Source of the DNA: Aquilaria yunnanensis | Lineage: Eukaryota; Streptophyta; Magnoliopsida; Malvales; Thymelaeaceae | Direction: 5' to 3' | Length of the DNA: 64,000 nt | Assembly (NCBI GenBank): GCA_039654915.1 | Contig: CM077600.1 | Location: 37,370,492-37,434,491, forward strand | Part shown: positions 25,701 to 38,600 of the stretch, piece by piece | How the letters are laid out: each line of letters begins with the position of its first letter | Position numbering within the stretch: the first letter of the stretch is position 1 | Translations under genes and position numbers: made by a program | The notes under the pieces: model-generated | Told to the model about the DNA's origin: nothing | What the model saw: the letters and a program-made list of their open reading frames with translations, nothing else | The model's database searches: none

Positions 25701-26783
25701 CTCTTTCTAAAAAGAATGAAATGCTTATTTACTTGTTTGGTTGAACAACAAGAGACATAGTTAAGACCCTGATTCAAACATTGAACGAACATATGCACAT
25801 CAAACAAGAAAATAAAATCGCACTCGGTCAGCAGCAATAAATCACTAGTATATAACGTACAGGTCGAAGATACACCCAACCAACAACAACTAGTTTAAAA
25901 AGAACAAGCTACTCACTCTCAACAAATTCAAAGAGAAGCGATTAAATCGCCATGCATATGCTCACAATAAATAAAAGACGAGACAACTGCGAAAGCTCAC
26001 ATGCCAGCTACGGAAGCACACACAATCAGGAGACAATCTATCACATCAAAAACATCTGAAGCCAAGATTATCATACGACAAGTTATTAAGTGCATGCAAC
26101 AAAAAAGACTTATTCACAAAATAAAATCCATGGTCGAACAAAACTAAAAACTGTGAGCAATTTCTTCCTCTTCAGATAAAAATTTTTGAAATTATTGTGC
26201 CAAGTGTCGAATTACGGCAGCATGCAAAGCTGCAACTGGCATTTGAAAACACTGAGAGAAAAAGAAAATGTATTTTCATTAATTCAGGGCGGAGGAACCC
26301 ATGCAAGCATAGATTAATCGGAAAAGGATAAAACCAAATAAAAGACACACATAACAGCAGTCTCGACAGGTTCGAAGAGGAAAATGACAAAATCCCACTG
26401 CAAAAGTAGGGCGCTAAAGAAAAAACTTCACCAGTCCACCTACCAGAGATTTAACCAGATATAAACAAATAAAGGAGATCAATCTTATTGCAATCAAATC
26501 AAATCGAAGCGCAAAAACAAACTTAACAGAAAGCCCGGATCGCAAAACTGAAACTTGATTTAAGCCCAGTGGCATCGACTACGAAACAAAACGCAAAGAC
26601 CCACAGATGCAGAGCCTATCATCAAAAAACATGGAAATGGAAAAGAAGAAGAGAGGAGGAAAATTACGTAGTGGCGGTGTGCAGTGCAGAAGCCATGGAG
26701 ACTCTGGGAGATCTGAGAGAGCGAGCAAGGGTAGGAAGCCTGGAGGGGGAAGGGAAATTCGTAGCATTCAGCTTCAGAGCCAT
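22782..26783 (-). CDS. SAD: Plastid stearoyl-[acyl-carrier-protein] 9-desaturase
   Basis: Three exons on the minus strand: 26783-26668, 25255-24754 and 23342-22782, for 392 residues, normal for the family. This soluble plastid enzyme puts the first double bond into stearoyl-ACP to give oleoyl-ACP, using ferredoxin and oxygen. The two di-iron motifs are intact: EENRHG at residues 171-176 and DEKRHE at 257-262; further conserved acids lie in DMITEE (about 131-135). The first 40 or so residues are rich in Ser, Arg, Pro and Ala with few acids, a plastid transit peptide. The splice phases (2, then 0) join cleanly. Intron 2 carries a LINE relic. Which of the several plant SAD paralogues this is cannot be told. 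Confidence 0.95.
23650..24540 (-). mobile_element. LINE (L1-type) 3' fragment in SAD intron 2
   Basis: Minus-strand translation gives reverse-transcriptase pieces: GLHQGFALS, then LVIDELT and the catalytic-type [10 protein letters not shown] at about 24390-24430, and [10 protein letters not shown] further on. Decayed downstream C-terminal matter follows to about 23860, and the typical 'agccttaatcccaac' tail lies near 23668. Frameshifts and stops are present, so it is dead. It lies in the same orientation as the gene, and both flanking splice sites are intact. Confidence 0.82.
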
Positions 26784-27083
26784 TTTTTCCTTCACTTCCC
26801 TCCTTGTTGGTGCTTGCTGGGATGGGTATTGAGCGTGACGTTTCTGTATATGGGATTTGGTGATGTAATCAAGCGAGAGAACGAAACTGAGTCCGAAAGA
26901 AAGGAAAGGAAAAGCTGAGATTTGAGAGAGAGAGAGAGAGAGGGAGAGAGAGAGAGAGGGACGGAAGGAGGAAGGGAGAATCAGATGAACGAGGTGAGAC
27001 GGAAGGAGGAAGGGAGAATCAGATGAACGAGGAGAGAGAGAGAGAGAGAGGGACGGAAGGAGGAAGGGAGAATCAGATGAACG

Positions 27084-27114
<31 letters not shown>

Positions 27115-27230
27115 GATACAGTCCAAGTACAACTTCCTGAGAGAGGCTGAAAGCCCATCAAAGAAACAGTTGCCTCTAAATAGCCTGCACTTTTCGTATT
27201 ATTAACTAGTTTGCCATTTTCATTTTTCAA
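26784..27230 (-). promoter_or_regulatory. SAD upstream region with in-frame GA-repeat reading frame
   Basis: The reading frame of SAD stays open upstream of its ATG for 149 codons, to another ATG at 27228-27230. That stretch crosses GA repeats read as Ser-Leu repeats. The plastid transit peptide begins properly at 26783, so I take that ATG as the real start. The upstream part is 5' leader or promoter. A weak TATA-like CTATTTAG lies at 27175-27182 on the minus strand; if it is used, the GA tracts are in the leader and the distal ATG is outside the transcript. Confidence 0.5.
26920..27115. repeat. (GA)n tracts alternating with a 40-bp unit
   Basis: GA runs alternate with three copies of a unit beginning GACGGAAGGAGGAAGGGAGA and ending 'atcagatgaacgag'. 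On the coding strand of SAD these are CT-rich, as in many plant 5' leaders. The array is likely length-variable. Confidence 0.9.
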
Positions 27231-28290
27231 TTACTATGTGTCCAATAGTATTTTTCAACTGGAGAAAACAATCTGTCTGTGACAGTTTTATTTTAAGTGG
27301 ATTTGCTTCTTAATACATTAATTGTTTATTTGAACATGTTTAAAACATCAGCAGTTTATTCACGAAGAAAATTTATGAATAACCAAATCGAGTCAAATGC
27401 AAATATTAGCGGACTTGAACAACTGACATATGACACAAGGCATGGCAAAACGATTTTGTTCATTCTATCAAATATATTTTATGACGGTAAAGTGATCCAA
27501 TCTAATGGAAGCGAAAAAATTAAAAGAAAAAAAGTTAGGTCACGATCTATTAAGTAGGCTCGGTGGAGCCCCAAATCGTGTAGAGTTGATGCTCACCAAA
27601 TCAACTGTAGATTTCAATTCATTAGGTGTAGTTTGAATGCAAATTCAAGTAAACTCATGAAGATTCTGATGTTGACTTGAACAGATAGTGGGCCACTTGG
27701 TCCAATTCCAATTTTGCAATTTATTCGGCCATAAAAAAAAAAGAGCAGTGACCAAATTGAGTCCAAATGAAAACATAATAAGGAAAAAGCAAAGAGAAAG
27801 GGAGCCGACCGAAATTCCCTGGAGGGGTAGAGTCCGAGTGTGAATTAGGGGGAGAAATGAGGGCAGAAAGGAGAAAAGTGTTGGCGGGGGCAAGCGGCGT
27901 CGTTTAGGATTAGGGGCAGGAGAGGTGGGAACGAAAATCAAGACTCGGAAGACCAGAAAAAGTGGAGGGTGCGGGGGGGGCCCACGGGAAGAAAAATATT
28001 CCACGTGCATCCCTCTGCTCCCTTGCATTTGCTTTTGTTCCCTCCCTGCTGCCACCTCTGCTCTGCGCCTCTACCCTTCCACCTCTTCCCTTTGTTTTCT
28101 CCGCCGTCATTTTTTCACCCAAATCGCGGTCGGTATTTACCGCCTATTTTAGGTCGGCACTCTACAAAATTACATTTATCAAAAAAGAAGATAAATGGAA
28201 GCGAACATCTCCTATAGACTAATGTTGGCATGTGTATATATATTTTATGAGTTTAGAACGAAAATTGAATAATATAAAATTAAAAAAAAA
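27231..28290. other. Intergenic DNA with a GC-rich island
   Basis: Positions 27800-28140 are G- and purine-rich on the plus strand, then C- and T-rich. A G-box-like CCACGTGC is at about 28001-28008. Overlapping open frames on both strands share no recognisable domain. It looks like promoter or leader DNA rather than coding DNA, but no gene start follows. Confidence 0.4.
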
Positions 28291-28291
28291 T

Positions 28292-29381
28292 AAAGATCTA
28301 AATTCACCCCTAAACTTTATTTACTCTAACACTTAATCCCTTCAACTATGACTTAGGATAACTTAGTTACTGAATTTTGTTAACAGAGACACATAACCCC
28401 CTTTGCTTGTCATGTTCTATGACTCTATCATGGAAATGTTCATTTTGGTTTTGTAAACAAAAATAACATTGAAAAAAGAGGTTTAAACTTGATGTGTGGC
28501 ACACAAAGCACCCATATCGCCCCTCTCAGTCCCCACCCAACATAGCCTACACAGCGTCGGCATCCCTTTCTTCGTCACCTCCCTGACGACTTCAATAGCC
28601 TCTTCACTATGCCTGCCGCACACCTCGCATCCTTGCTAATTGCAATGTGCTCCTTGAAACTATTCCAAACAACTTCATCACATTCTCATGGTTTTTGCTC
28701 ATAGCATCGTTGATGGTGCTTGAGAGAACTCCAATGATGCCGTTTTGAATGATTTGGAAGACAACAAAACTGGTGACTAATATCTTGACCAGCAAATATA
28801 TTACGGCATCATTTAGAGTGCTATCGTTATTTTATTTTACTAGACGGGTGAACATCGATGAGAGATTTTGAGATTGCGGTGATCCTTCATCTTGACTCAG
28901 TGTCAATTGCGATTGATTCCAAAAGCTAAATCAATTCAATCTTATAGGTCCATGTCCAGCCAATCTAGGTAAAGAAAAAAAATAGCATTAATAATTAATA
29001 ATCAATCAAACTGTTTATTTATTGAAAAATCCTATACTTTTAAGAAATTGAGAAACACTTTTGACTTTTTAATTATCATTTTACAAGTTATATAATTAGT
29101 TAATTGTGCATTTAACAATTTTGTAAAATTTATTAACCCATGAGTGTGGTGATAATGAAATTTTCTAAATAGAATGATCATTTTGCTGAAAGATAGAAAG
29201 TTAGGACTTAAAGTTGTAGTTTATCCTAATGGCTGAAGGACAACGTCGTACCATTTAAAAAGTTTGAGAACTAAGTCGCATGACTTTGCAAAGTTAAATA
29301 ACTAAGTTATGCTGAGTCAAAGTTAAGGGACCAACTCATGCGAATTGGAAAAATTGGAGGATTAATAGTGCATTTATGCCA
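28292..29381. mobile_element. Degenerate long-TIR element with an internal gene-like piece
   Basis: The left 100 bp ('cccctaaactttattta' to 'aacttagttactgaattttg') recurs inverted at about 29240-29381, roughly 70 percent alike by eye. The interior at 28500-28870 is less AT-rich. On the minus strand it keeps a 62-codon frame at 28607-28795 with a hydrophobic start (LVKILVTSFVVFQII), unlike the arms. I do not recognise the protein. The arrangement resembles a Pack-MULE, but I found no clean target duplication. Confidence 0.5.
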
Positions 29382-32300
29382 ATAATTAATTATGCCCGAT
29401 TCTAGCGAGAGTCTCAATATGGGCATCCACCCATCACCAGTCACCAGTCACCAATGCCCTTTGACTTTCGACTAATCAATTTTAAGATTTTCCGCTTGCC
29501 AACTCCAATATAAACTCATCATCACGTCACGTTGATATGATTCTACCTCAAATCGTATACAAATTCGTTCAACCTTTTTCTCCTACGTTTTTCTCCTTTT
29601 ATGTCTTCTAGATAATTGCTTTTAGTATTGCAACATTTTCATCTGCATGAATTAAGAGTAACATTTTCAACAATTCTTTTTACGCGTGACAAATATGGTA
29701 CATACACAAATTTAGAAATAGATTTACTCTTGCACACATTAATAGGTATGTACTTGACACAGAATTAGCTAGGTGTGGCGTTCACATGTCGGATGGTTAG
29801 TTTATTAATTAGCAAGTAGGGCTAGAAAAGTAATACTTCCGACAATTATTTTACTCGCAGAAGGTAGTATATATATATATATATATATGACCCAATGCAA
29901 CAGAAACGTGTAATATTTTTTACACATGCACGTACGCTTTCAGCATCATACATGATCACCACAAGCATACATTGTGACTCCTATGCATGTGGTGCCTACC
30001 TGACTGCCATGTCCATTTAATTTCAGTGGTCCTAAGGCAAGTAGATCCAAATCCTACATATATGATTTGCCCTGCCCTTCATATTGCAATTACTATGTAA
30101 CAATCACAAGCATTCTTATTTTAACTTTCTTTACTTTCTTGGGAAAAATACCAAATAACTGACCATAGTTATGGATAGGGGTTGGATTACATGTTATAGT
30201 TTAGAGTAGTTCCAATTGCATCACTAAAATCATAATCTAATACCAAATTGACCACTAGGTTGTAGTTGCATTGAGCTATAGTCGGAAATACTGACAATAC
30301 ATTCTCACATGGCATTGAAATTAGCCCATCTCACTTTTTTCCTCTTTGTCCTCCGACAATGATGATAACAATGTCATCGCTCTTGCTCCTTCTACATCCA
30401 ATGTCTTTCTCCAAGCCACACCAGCCTTCCCTTCATCAACTCCTTCCACTGCCTATGTCCCCACTCCAATGAATCCCTCTTCAAGTTGGCCAAACTCGAT
30501 AGCCCCCTCATGATCCTTTGCCTCAGCTCCATCACCGCTATTGTCGCCTTTACCTTGGGAACCACCAAAGAGATTCTCAAATCCCAAGACCAAGAGTTCC
30601 TACCTAGTGTTGTTGGCATAGTTAGCGTAGTAGATGACAACGGCGACGATGTTTATGGGAAAGGAATTGGATCTCGGTAGAAGGGTTCAATTTCAGACCT
30701 CAAGATATAGCTAGATCAAAGAACTTTATGTCCAATTTTTTTCAAAACACTCACCCTTTTGTCTCAATCAGCATTTGCATCCATCGCCTAGAAATGGATA
30801 GGTTTCATCACCCCTTGTCTACTGTAGCAACAATTTCACTTTCTCAAACTACTCCAACACTCTTAAGACACTCTAGTAGGGGCGAGATTCTGGTGAACTC
30901 AAAAGAAAATTTAAATCTTTTATTACATACCTTCAATTGAAAATCTACCCTATAAAAGTCTCAAATTGCTCATGAACGCCAGGATTTAAAGAAAATTGGA
31001 TCTAGTATAAAATTTGATAGATAATGTCAAATAAAATAATAAAAAATAAAAGAAAACCAACCAAATTCGGATTGTCCAAATCTGGTAAAAAATGATAGAT
31101 AAAGGTAAGAAAGATGGCAGATGAGATCATGAAAGACTTTGAGAGAGAGGGGGAGTTAGGCAGCTTCCTAACTTTTAATTCAATGTAGTGAACCGTATAA
31201 CAATTAATCATCCTAGATCTCATCTCATATCCTAACACGCCTTAGATATAACTAACAATTTGTCTTTTTATACATATCCTCATATTGCTAGAAGTGTCTT
31301 TTATTGTAGATATGATAGGACTAAGATGTAATGAAATTTTTTCTGCAAAAACAAAAAATAATAAACAAAAAATAATTATGACAAAATGTAAATGTCTTTG
31401 AGAGGTTTAGAAGATGAGTTAATTAATGAATCATTCTCAATTTTATTGATTTTTTACTTAACTTGTATATCAATTGAAACTCTACAACTTAGAAGCAAAA
31501 AAAAGTACTTTTAAATATATTTTTATGAAATTTTTCAGTAGTTTTAATTAAAATTTCTTTTTTAAGTTGGGTATGGAAAAAAAATCATAAAAATTAACTA
31601 ATTTCTGAAAATTCTTATTCGAGTAATTATTATTAGCTTTTATACTATATTGGTTTTACATGAAAAATTATAAAATAATAATAATAATAATAATAAATTA
31701 TTTAATGAGTATATGAATTGCAAAAGAACAGTAGCATTTTTGGGCCAAGCCCGTTGACTTCTGCCAGGCCCGAGGACAATCAGAAGATGGAAGAATGGCA
31801 TAATAGGGACTCATTAATGTGTGAGATGCTGCAGTTTGTCCCTCAACCTCGAAATCTATCATTTTGCCATCCTACCCCAATAAGGACCGAACTTCTTTCA
31901 CAGGCCCGTTTACTTATGCAATGCCTAATGACGGTAAAGGACGTCGAAAGCAAGCAATATGTGTGTACCCAAAAACGAAAAGCAATTTGCGAGTACAAAG
32001 TAGATCCTCAACAATGTTTGAGACGTTGCAATATTTCCCTTAGCTTTGGAACCTTCCATTTTTGCCACTCTAGTCTATCCCACCAAGGGCCGTACTTCTT
32101 TCGCAGCTAGCAGCTTAACACAATTCTGCAGTAACCGCCGGCTCCCCACTTAATTGTGAGTATTTGCAGAATTGTATATTTATTGGAGTTCCACAAGAAG
32201 AAAGATGTGATTGAATCCAACTCGAACCTTTCCCTGTAGTGTTATTACTTATTAGAAAGAAATTTGGCTTAGCACCCTTCTCTGCAGGAAGGCGCATTGT

Positions 32301-32612
32301 CGGGATTGCTCGGCATAACAAGTCCGCCAATTAGGCAATTTCTGACACGCCTGGTGAGACAACAGACTAAACAGAACCAAAACTCAAGGAACAACTCAAC
32401 TGGGTTAACCTTCTATATTCCAGTAAAACTACAGGATTTTGCAATACACATCAGCAGTATATGGTGAAACCTTTTAGGGAGTAAGTAGATTCGTTATAGA
32501 TTCAAAATTACCCCTCATTCTGTTAAACCATCTCGCCAACAACTTTCACTGTGTAAAGCGAGGTCAAGGGCAGAGAAGAGCCCAGTGGAGAGAACGAAGG
32601 CTGAAGCTACAC
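29382..32612. other. Intergenic DNA, no supported gene
   Basis: Mostly AT-rich. Positions 30360-30680 are less AT-rich, with open frames on both strands (plus 30486-30680, with TLGTTKEILKSQDQEF; minus 30392-30640) that I do not recognise. Positions 31730-32110 carry two similar segments of about 50 bp ending 'cttctttcacag' (about 31902) and 'cttctttcgcag' (about 32105). An AT microsatellite lies at 29870-29888. The last part probably includes the FAS1 3' UTR. Confidence 0.45.
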
Positions 32613-35600
32613 CTACACATGCTCATCCAAGCAACCCTTCTGCTCCTCTGAAGCAAAACTTTGCTTCAGTGATTGCTGTGGCGAGTTTTCACTAGAACTT
32701 ACGCCATTACTTGCGGGAGGCAAGCACCTCTTCGAGAAGAATGTGGCAATGCTCCTTGTCTTTCCACCAACCTTTTCTGCTGAGAAATAAAACAAAACCC
32801 TGTCACAATGTTTACTCATCATGACTTTGAGATTTGAGCAGCACCAGCAGCCATTTGGATATGTTCATACCTGGCGAGGTTGACATACCCAGCTTGCGTA
32901 AGATTTCTTTCTTGACCTGTATCAAAGTAAATGTTAACCATAATCCCTTTTACAATTAAGTCAACAATCAAGATAAATGGTCAACTCTTCTGTTCAATGA
33001 GGAATACTCCCCAGGAAAAACGTAACACAACTTTCACACCATTGGATATATTTGAGAAAAGCAACATACTAGTTTCATTGTACATGCAGTGATGATACAA
33101 TTCGCCATGAGAAACAACGTTACAGCAGGTTAATCAATAACTCACCTGCCAACGATTGTCCACAAATTCTGATAGCTCACGAACTTTATTTTTCAACTGA
33201 GACTTTGTAGCAGCAGGGAACTTCTGCTGCAAAGAGTCTACCAACTTACTGATACTATGGGAGCTTGACTGGATTGTGGATACCTAGAAAACCATTAAGA
33301 TCATCAGTCAAAAAAATTCCAATTTTACCACTAACAAGCTCCAATTTCAGGCACTTCAAAAGCTGTCATATTACTGATATCTAAAATCAAAATCCAAGTA
33401 AAGTAGAGTTCCCCCACTTGCACAACAAAAAAAATTTCATAAAGAAGCCACAAGATCAAACAGCCAAAAAAAGGTATTCGAAAGAAGGCATTGCAGTTTA
33501 CTTTTTGAACAGTTGTAAATGCAACTTACAATTACAGGCAATTCTGAGTCAAGACTCGTTTCTGCAGCTGATACTACTGTTTTGCTGCCTTTCCCACTTG
33601 ACATGCAAATTTCTTGATGATCATCTTGAATGTTATCCAATGAAATTTCTACAAAAGGACAACCAGGGAATGCACGCATGCTAAGAGCTTGCAAACAGGT
33701 TTGCTCAAGCTTAAGAGCGCCACTTAGATTGTCTGCCATTAACAGTGACATCTTTTCATGCTTGAGATTTGATATAATCAATGGTTGACTTTTCCGAAGT
33801 GCATGATCTGTTAGATAGTTTAGATACTTCTGTTGCCGAAGCAAGGCATAAAATTCCTCATTTTGGACATCTTGTGTACAACTAGGTGAACTTTTGCTGT
33901 CTTCAGCTGAGCCATCAGTTTCCATTCTGTCAACTTGTACTCCCTGCACGTGGGACTCAAGCATTCTCAGTTCCTCAAGTGAGTGTGAGCCAGGTTGTAT
34001 CCCCCTCAGTTAAAGCATTTTCAAGGTCCAAAAACTACTTTAAAGTCTATTATGTTACCTCATTTTCTGATAGATACCCATCTGGCACAAAGAAGCCATC
34101 ATCACCATCCTCTTCATCAACTCTTGAGCATGCTTCTTGACTTTCTTCTTCATCTTCTTTATCACAGTCTGAGAGGCTCTCACCAGGCTCCTCCTAGTGA
34201 CAACAGAAGACAATTTTCAATTGATAGTCTACATACAAATCTTATCTTAAACAGATTCACGGTACCTCTTCCCATTCTTCGTCACTATCAATGTCATAGT
34301 CTAATTCCGGGTCTTTTCTCCAAGGGTGCCGAGGTCCAACAATATTACTGAAAGAATGTAATAAAATCATAGTATCAGCTCATTAATTGCTGGCAACCAA
34401 GCAGTAGCTTGACAGAGAAAACTCATCAAGAATGATAACTGCAGAGATAATGGTACTCAATTTAACGATTAAGAGACATATTTGAGCATTAGGAATTGCA
34501 TATAAATGTATTTATCATGCATTCCACAAATTTGGAAAAACTAGATAACAGAATGTTTCAGCTTGCCTGACCTAACAGGATAGTCAATCACCACGCATAC
34601 AATACAATCATGAGCAAAATGCAATTCACAAGAAGCACAAAACCAATAGCCTCCAAGAAATTTTTGAAATTGTCCAATTCATTGCTCCTGAACATGAAAC
34701 AGCATTTAATCTATGAAAAAATATCAAAATCCCTAAAAAGCAAAAGGAAAAGAGGGAAGGGGATTAATAAAAAAGTGAGTAATTCCATTTTGACCTATTT
34801 GTTTGAACCAATGGCATTGATATTTAAAAGCTAATAATCTATTTGCCTTATATCACTTGCCTAACAATTTTCCAGAAAGTAAATGAATTTTTATATAACC
34901 CCCCCCCCCCCACCCCATTCCCAGCTTATAAAAATAAAAACTACAAATATTGCGTTATATATATTCTCAAAGTGCATTTCATGCATCTTGAAGTGTTGGA
35001 TTTCAATTGCATAGAACTTGGCCAAAAAAAAAAAATCCCTAACTATATAAGTAAGAACTTTTAAACACTTTTTAAAATCACAACAAAAACCACATAGGTT
35101 CTAACATTTTCATGGGCAAGAAGAGAAAACAGGTGAATTAGAGGGCATTTCAAACTAATTTCTCCCCTTTGTCAATTTATGCACCTATTGTGAGTGGTAA
35201 GGGATATAGAATCAAGTGAAAAACTTACCTTTTCTTAGGCCAAATGCCATAAAATGCAGGTCTATGGGCCTTATCATACTGCAACAATTGCTTTCTAGAG
35301 TGGTTCCTTGCAACACCATCAGCTATATTAACATCACCATTACTGCTTGAATTGTCATCAAGATTATGTTCTTCCCATCCATCTATTGGTTTTTCTACAA
35401 TCAGCACATCATCACAAGGTTCCCTATTAGCAGTTAACTTGAGTTCCTTGAATAGTTTGATCTTGGGCTTCCTACGCATGCCCCAACCTTGGTTTCTATT
35501 CAGGCAACGAGAACGCCCTAACTGGCACCAGGAAGATAAGTTCAACCTGCAACATATAATATGATTCTGTAAGTGGATAAGTGGATTCAACAAAGTAAAA

Positions 35601-38600
35601 ACTCAAAACAAACACATGCAGTGCACAGAAAGAAAGACATGCAAAGCCAGATTTAGCAGATTCTACTTCAATATCAAATGTAAACCTACTTCCAGATATC
35701 GTCAAGGCTCATTTCTTCAGATGATGAAAGAGTGGAGTCCATAGCCAGGGTAACTGCTCCTGGCAGACCTCTGTTCTCTTGCATACGTAGATTGTAAGAT
35801 TCTGCTTTTGTAGAAGATTGCGCAGATGAGCATGGTGATGTTTTACTTCTTTTAAGAAATCGCTCCATGACTGAAGCCTGCCTTTGTATGGAAAGCTGAT
35901 TCTTCAGTTTAGCTTCTTCCTTCTCACGTCGACGCTCAGCCTCCTGTTTCCGCAACTGCTTCCTCATCTCAGACTCCACCTTATCACGGTGTTTTTCTTC
36001 CTTCTTGGCCTCCTCATGATGTTTTTTAAGCTCCTTTTCCTGAGGCAGAACAAATTCATAAACGTAAATAAAAATGAAGAAAGAAAGATGCTCAAATTGC
36101 TATTTTCTAATAAAAGATACTGAAATTCTTGAATCAATTATGTATTCGCACTACATTTAAGATCAAACAAGCCTTGAAACTAAATTAGTAGAAGAATCTT
36201 CCGGCTGTTATCAGAACGTCTACTCACCGCTGTCTTATGAGCCAATAAAGGAAAATAAAACAGAAAATGAAAAATGAAGGGAAGCAAATCATAAAGTTAA
36301 CTGAGGAATTTTGCAATTACGATTTGCAACTTTTCTCGCTGCAGTTCCCAGTCCATTCTCTTCTTCTCCTTCTCAGCCTCACGTTTATTTCTCTCCAGCT
36401 GTTTTATTAGCAATTTTTCTTCTCGCTTTGCTTCTTTCTCAGCCCTAGACCAAAAATACAGTAAATGGGGGAAAGCAAACCTAAAGCACAAGAGATGGGA
36501 GTTCTTTAGATACATACATTTCTGCACTACTCTTCTCATATATCTTGTGCACAAATGAACGTATATCTGCTTCATTCAACACTTTGCTGAGCTTTTCTGA
36601 TGCTTTCAACAGTTCATGCTTACTCGTCTGATCATCCTCTAAGTTTTGCAACACATGTAACATTGCTACAATATGGAAAAATGTCAGGTGCTGCTTCATG
36701 CAAAGGACGTGAAGCACTGTTTAGAACATTTATATAGACACACAGCATGACAATGTGTCTCACAAACAATCATTGGTAATTGCCAATAGCAACCCACATA
36801 AATTCACTTGGCCGCATGAACTCCCAAACAGAAATCCACAAACTCAATCCATGTCAGAAGCAGATCCAGCTCTTTACACATTGGAGAAACAAATTGGTTG
36901 CATGATGAAAAGAGACAATGAAATAATATCATGAAATATCAATTAACTTGGAGATAAAGGCGATGTAAATGGAAGAAAATAGACATTGAAAAAGAAAAGG
37001 AGTTCCAAGAATTTGAAAATTAATGGAGCCTTTGCAATGTTTGGATTCTTGAAAATCAAGCAAAAAACATTTGCACACCATTCAGACAAAAATGGGTCAA
37101 CCTTGGCAATTTTCTTATGGATCACACCACTTAATATTGTTTTGGTGTGTGTGTGTGTGGAGGGGGGGGGGGGGGGGGATGTGGAATCAGAATCAGCTAT
37201 TACAATGCTATGGAGTTATTAGGAGGTACTAACATCATAGGGAAGGGGAATGCCTACTTGTTTGGGACCTTGAAAGGCAACCAAACGAGCACCAATGACA
37301 TTTTGTTGTGTTTGGGGAGGCTGGAGTTAATATGGTTTTAAACATTATCAAATCAAATACTTTTATCAGAGCCTGTATGTTTATAGAAATTATCTTTTTG
37401 TATGAACTTAAATGAGGTTAATCAACAAACAAGGCACAAAATTCCAAGAGTAAATACATAATTTGATGCAAATCCTACATGCCCATTTCATGGTGCAATG
37501 CAATAAGGTGCAAGAAGCTACAAACAAAAAGGAAAGGAGATCCAGTTCTCATCTTCCAAATGAAATGATGTTTAAGACCATTGACCTCAGGAAATGAGGA
37601 AAATTAACTGAGACCATTCCACTGTCCGAAACAGATAATGGGGAAAATATATACTCACCAGATACAGCACTAATTCTCTCATGAATTTTCTTCCGACAGG
37701 TACGTCGAATTTTTAACACACCACGCAGAGAACTTGGAATCAATTTTGCTTCTCTTGTCTACAATATGAAGAATAAATTAAGTGAAATGATGAAAGAGGG
37801 AGCAAATATACACAAACATCAAATATACAGTTTTTATTGAGAGAGACCTGATCAAAATATACTACTAGCATACTGAATAGCATATCAGATCATGGAGGAA
37901 TATATGAATAAGTCCAGAAGAAAAGATAAAAAGTTTCATACACGCCATGGAAAATCTTGTTGGAATGGATAGGGTGAGTCTTTTCCAATTCCTTTTAAAA
38001 CGATGAATACAAAAAAGCAGGTGAAGTAAGATTGAACTCTAAGCCCCTAAACCCTTACGTAAGCATAATCAACAATGAGAGGGAAAACTATTGTCAAATC
38101 CATTAGAAATTCATAAGCAACTAGGATAGCTGTGGAACTAGGCAAACCAGCCAAACCTAATAGGTGGCCCTAGTGGCAATACAGAGTCAGGAATAAACAT
38201 CTAAAAACAAAATCTACATACCTGTACTTGAACCACGGGAAAACACTAGACACAACGAATCTTATACAAGAAATGGAGATGGGCCAAATCCAGTGATCAC
38301 ATGCCAATAACCGAAATCAACCAATTACCTCCCAGCACCAGAGGCAAGAGCTAGCATTATCCTCCAGAACATCTGCTTCTGCATTGGGCACTCCATACAT
38401 GAGTCTCTGCCCCACAAGAAGCACCGAACTTTTTACCGCCGCCGGAGTAGCACTTTCCATCTTCTCTTTGACTCTTCCATGGACCTCTTCTACCAATCTA
38501 GACAAAGGTAAATGGCTCTCCTCTATCAGAACAGCGACCGCCCCATTCAAGGAACCAGACTCAACCGAGCTCAAATCGGCCCGCAAGCCAAAACCCACTT

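Noticed and set aside
27645..28222. Several open frames of 70-136 codons in the GC-rich island
   Set aside because: They overlap on both strands with biased, low-complexity composition and show no domain or splice structure.
30392..30680. Opposing open frames, 82 codons minus and 64 plus
   Set aside because: I recognise no family, and neither continues across plausible splice sites. They are described in the regional note only.
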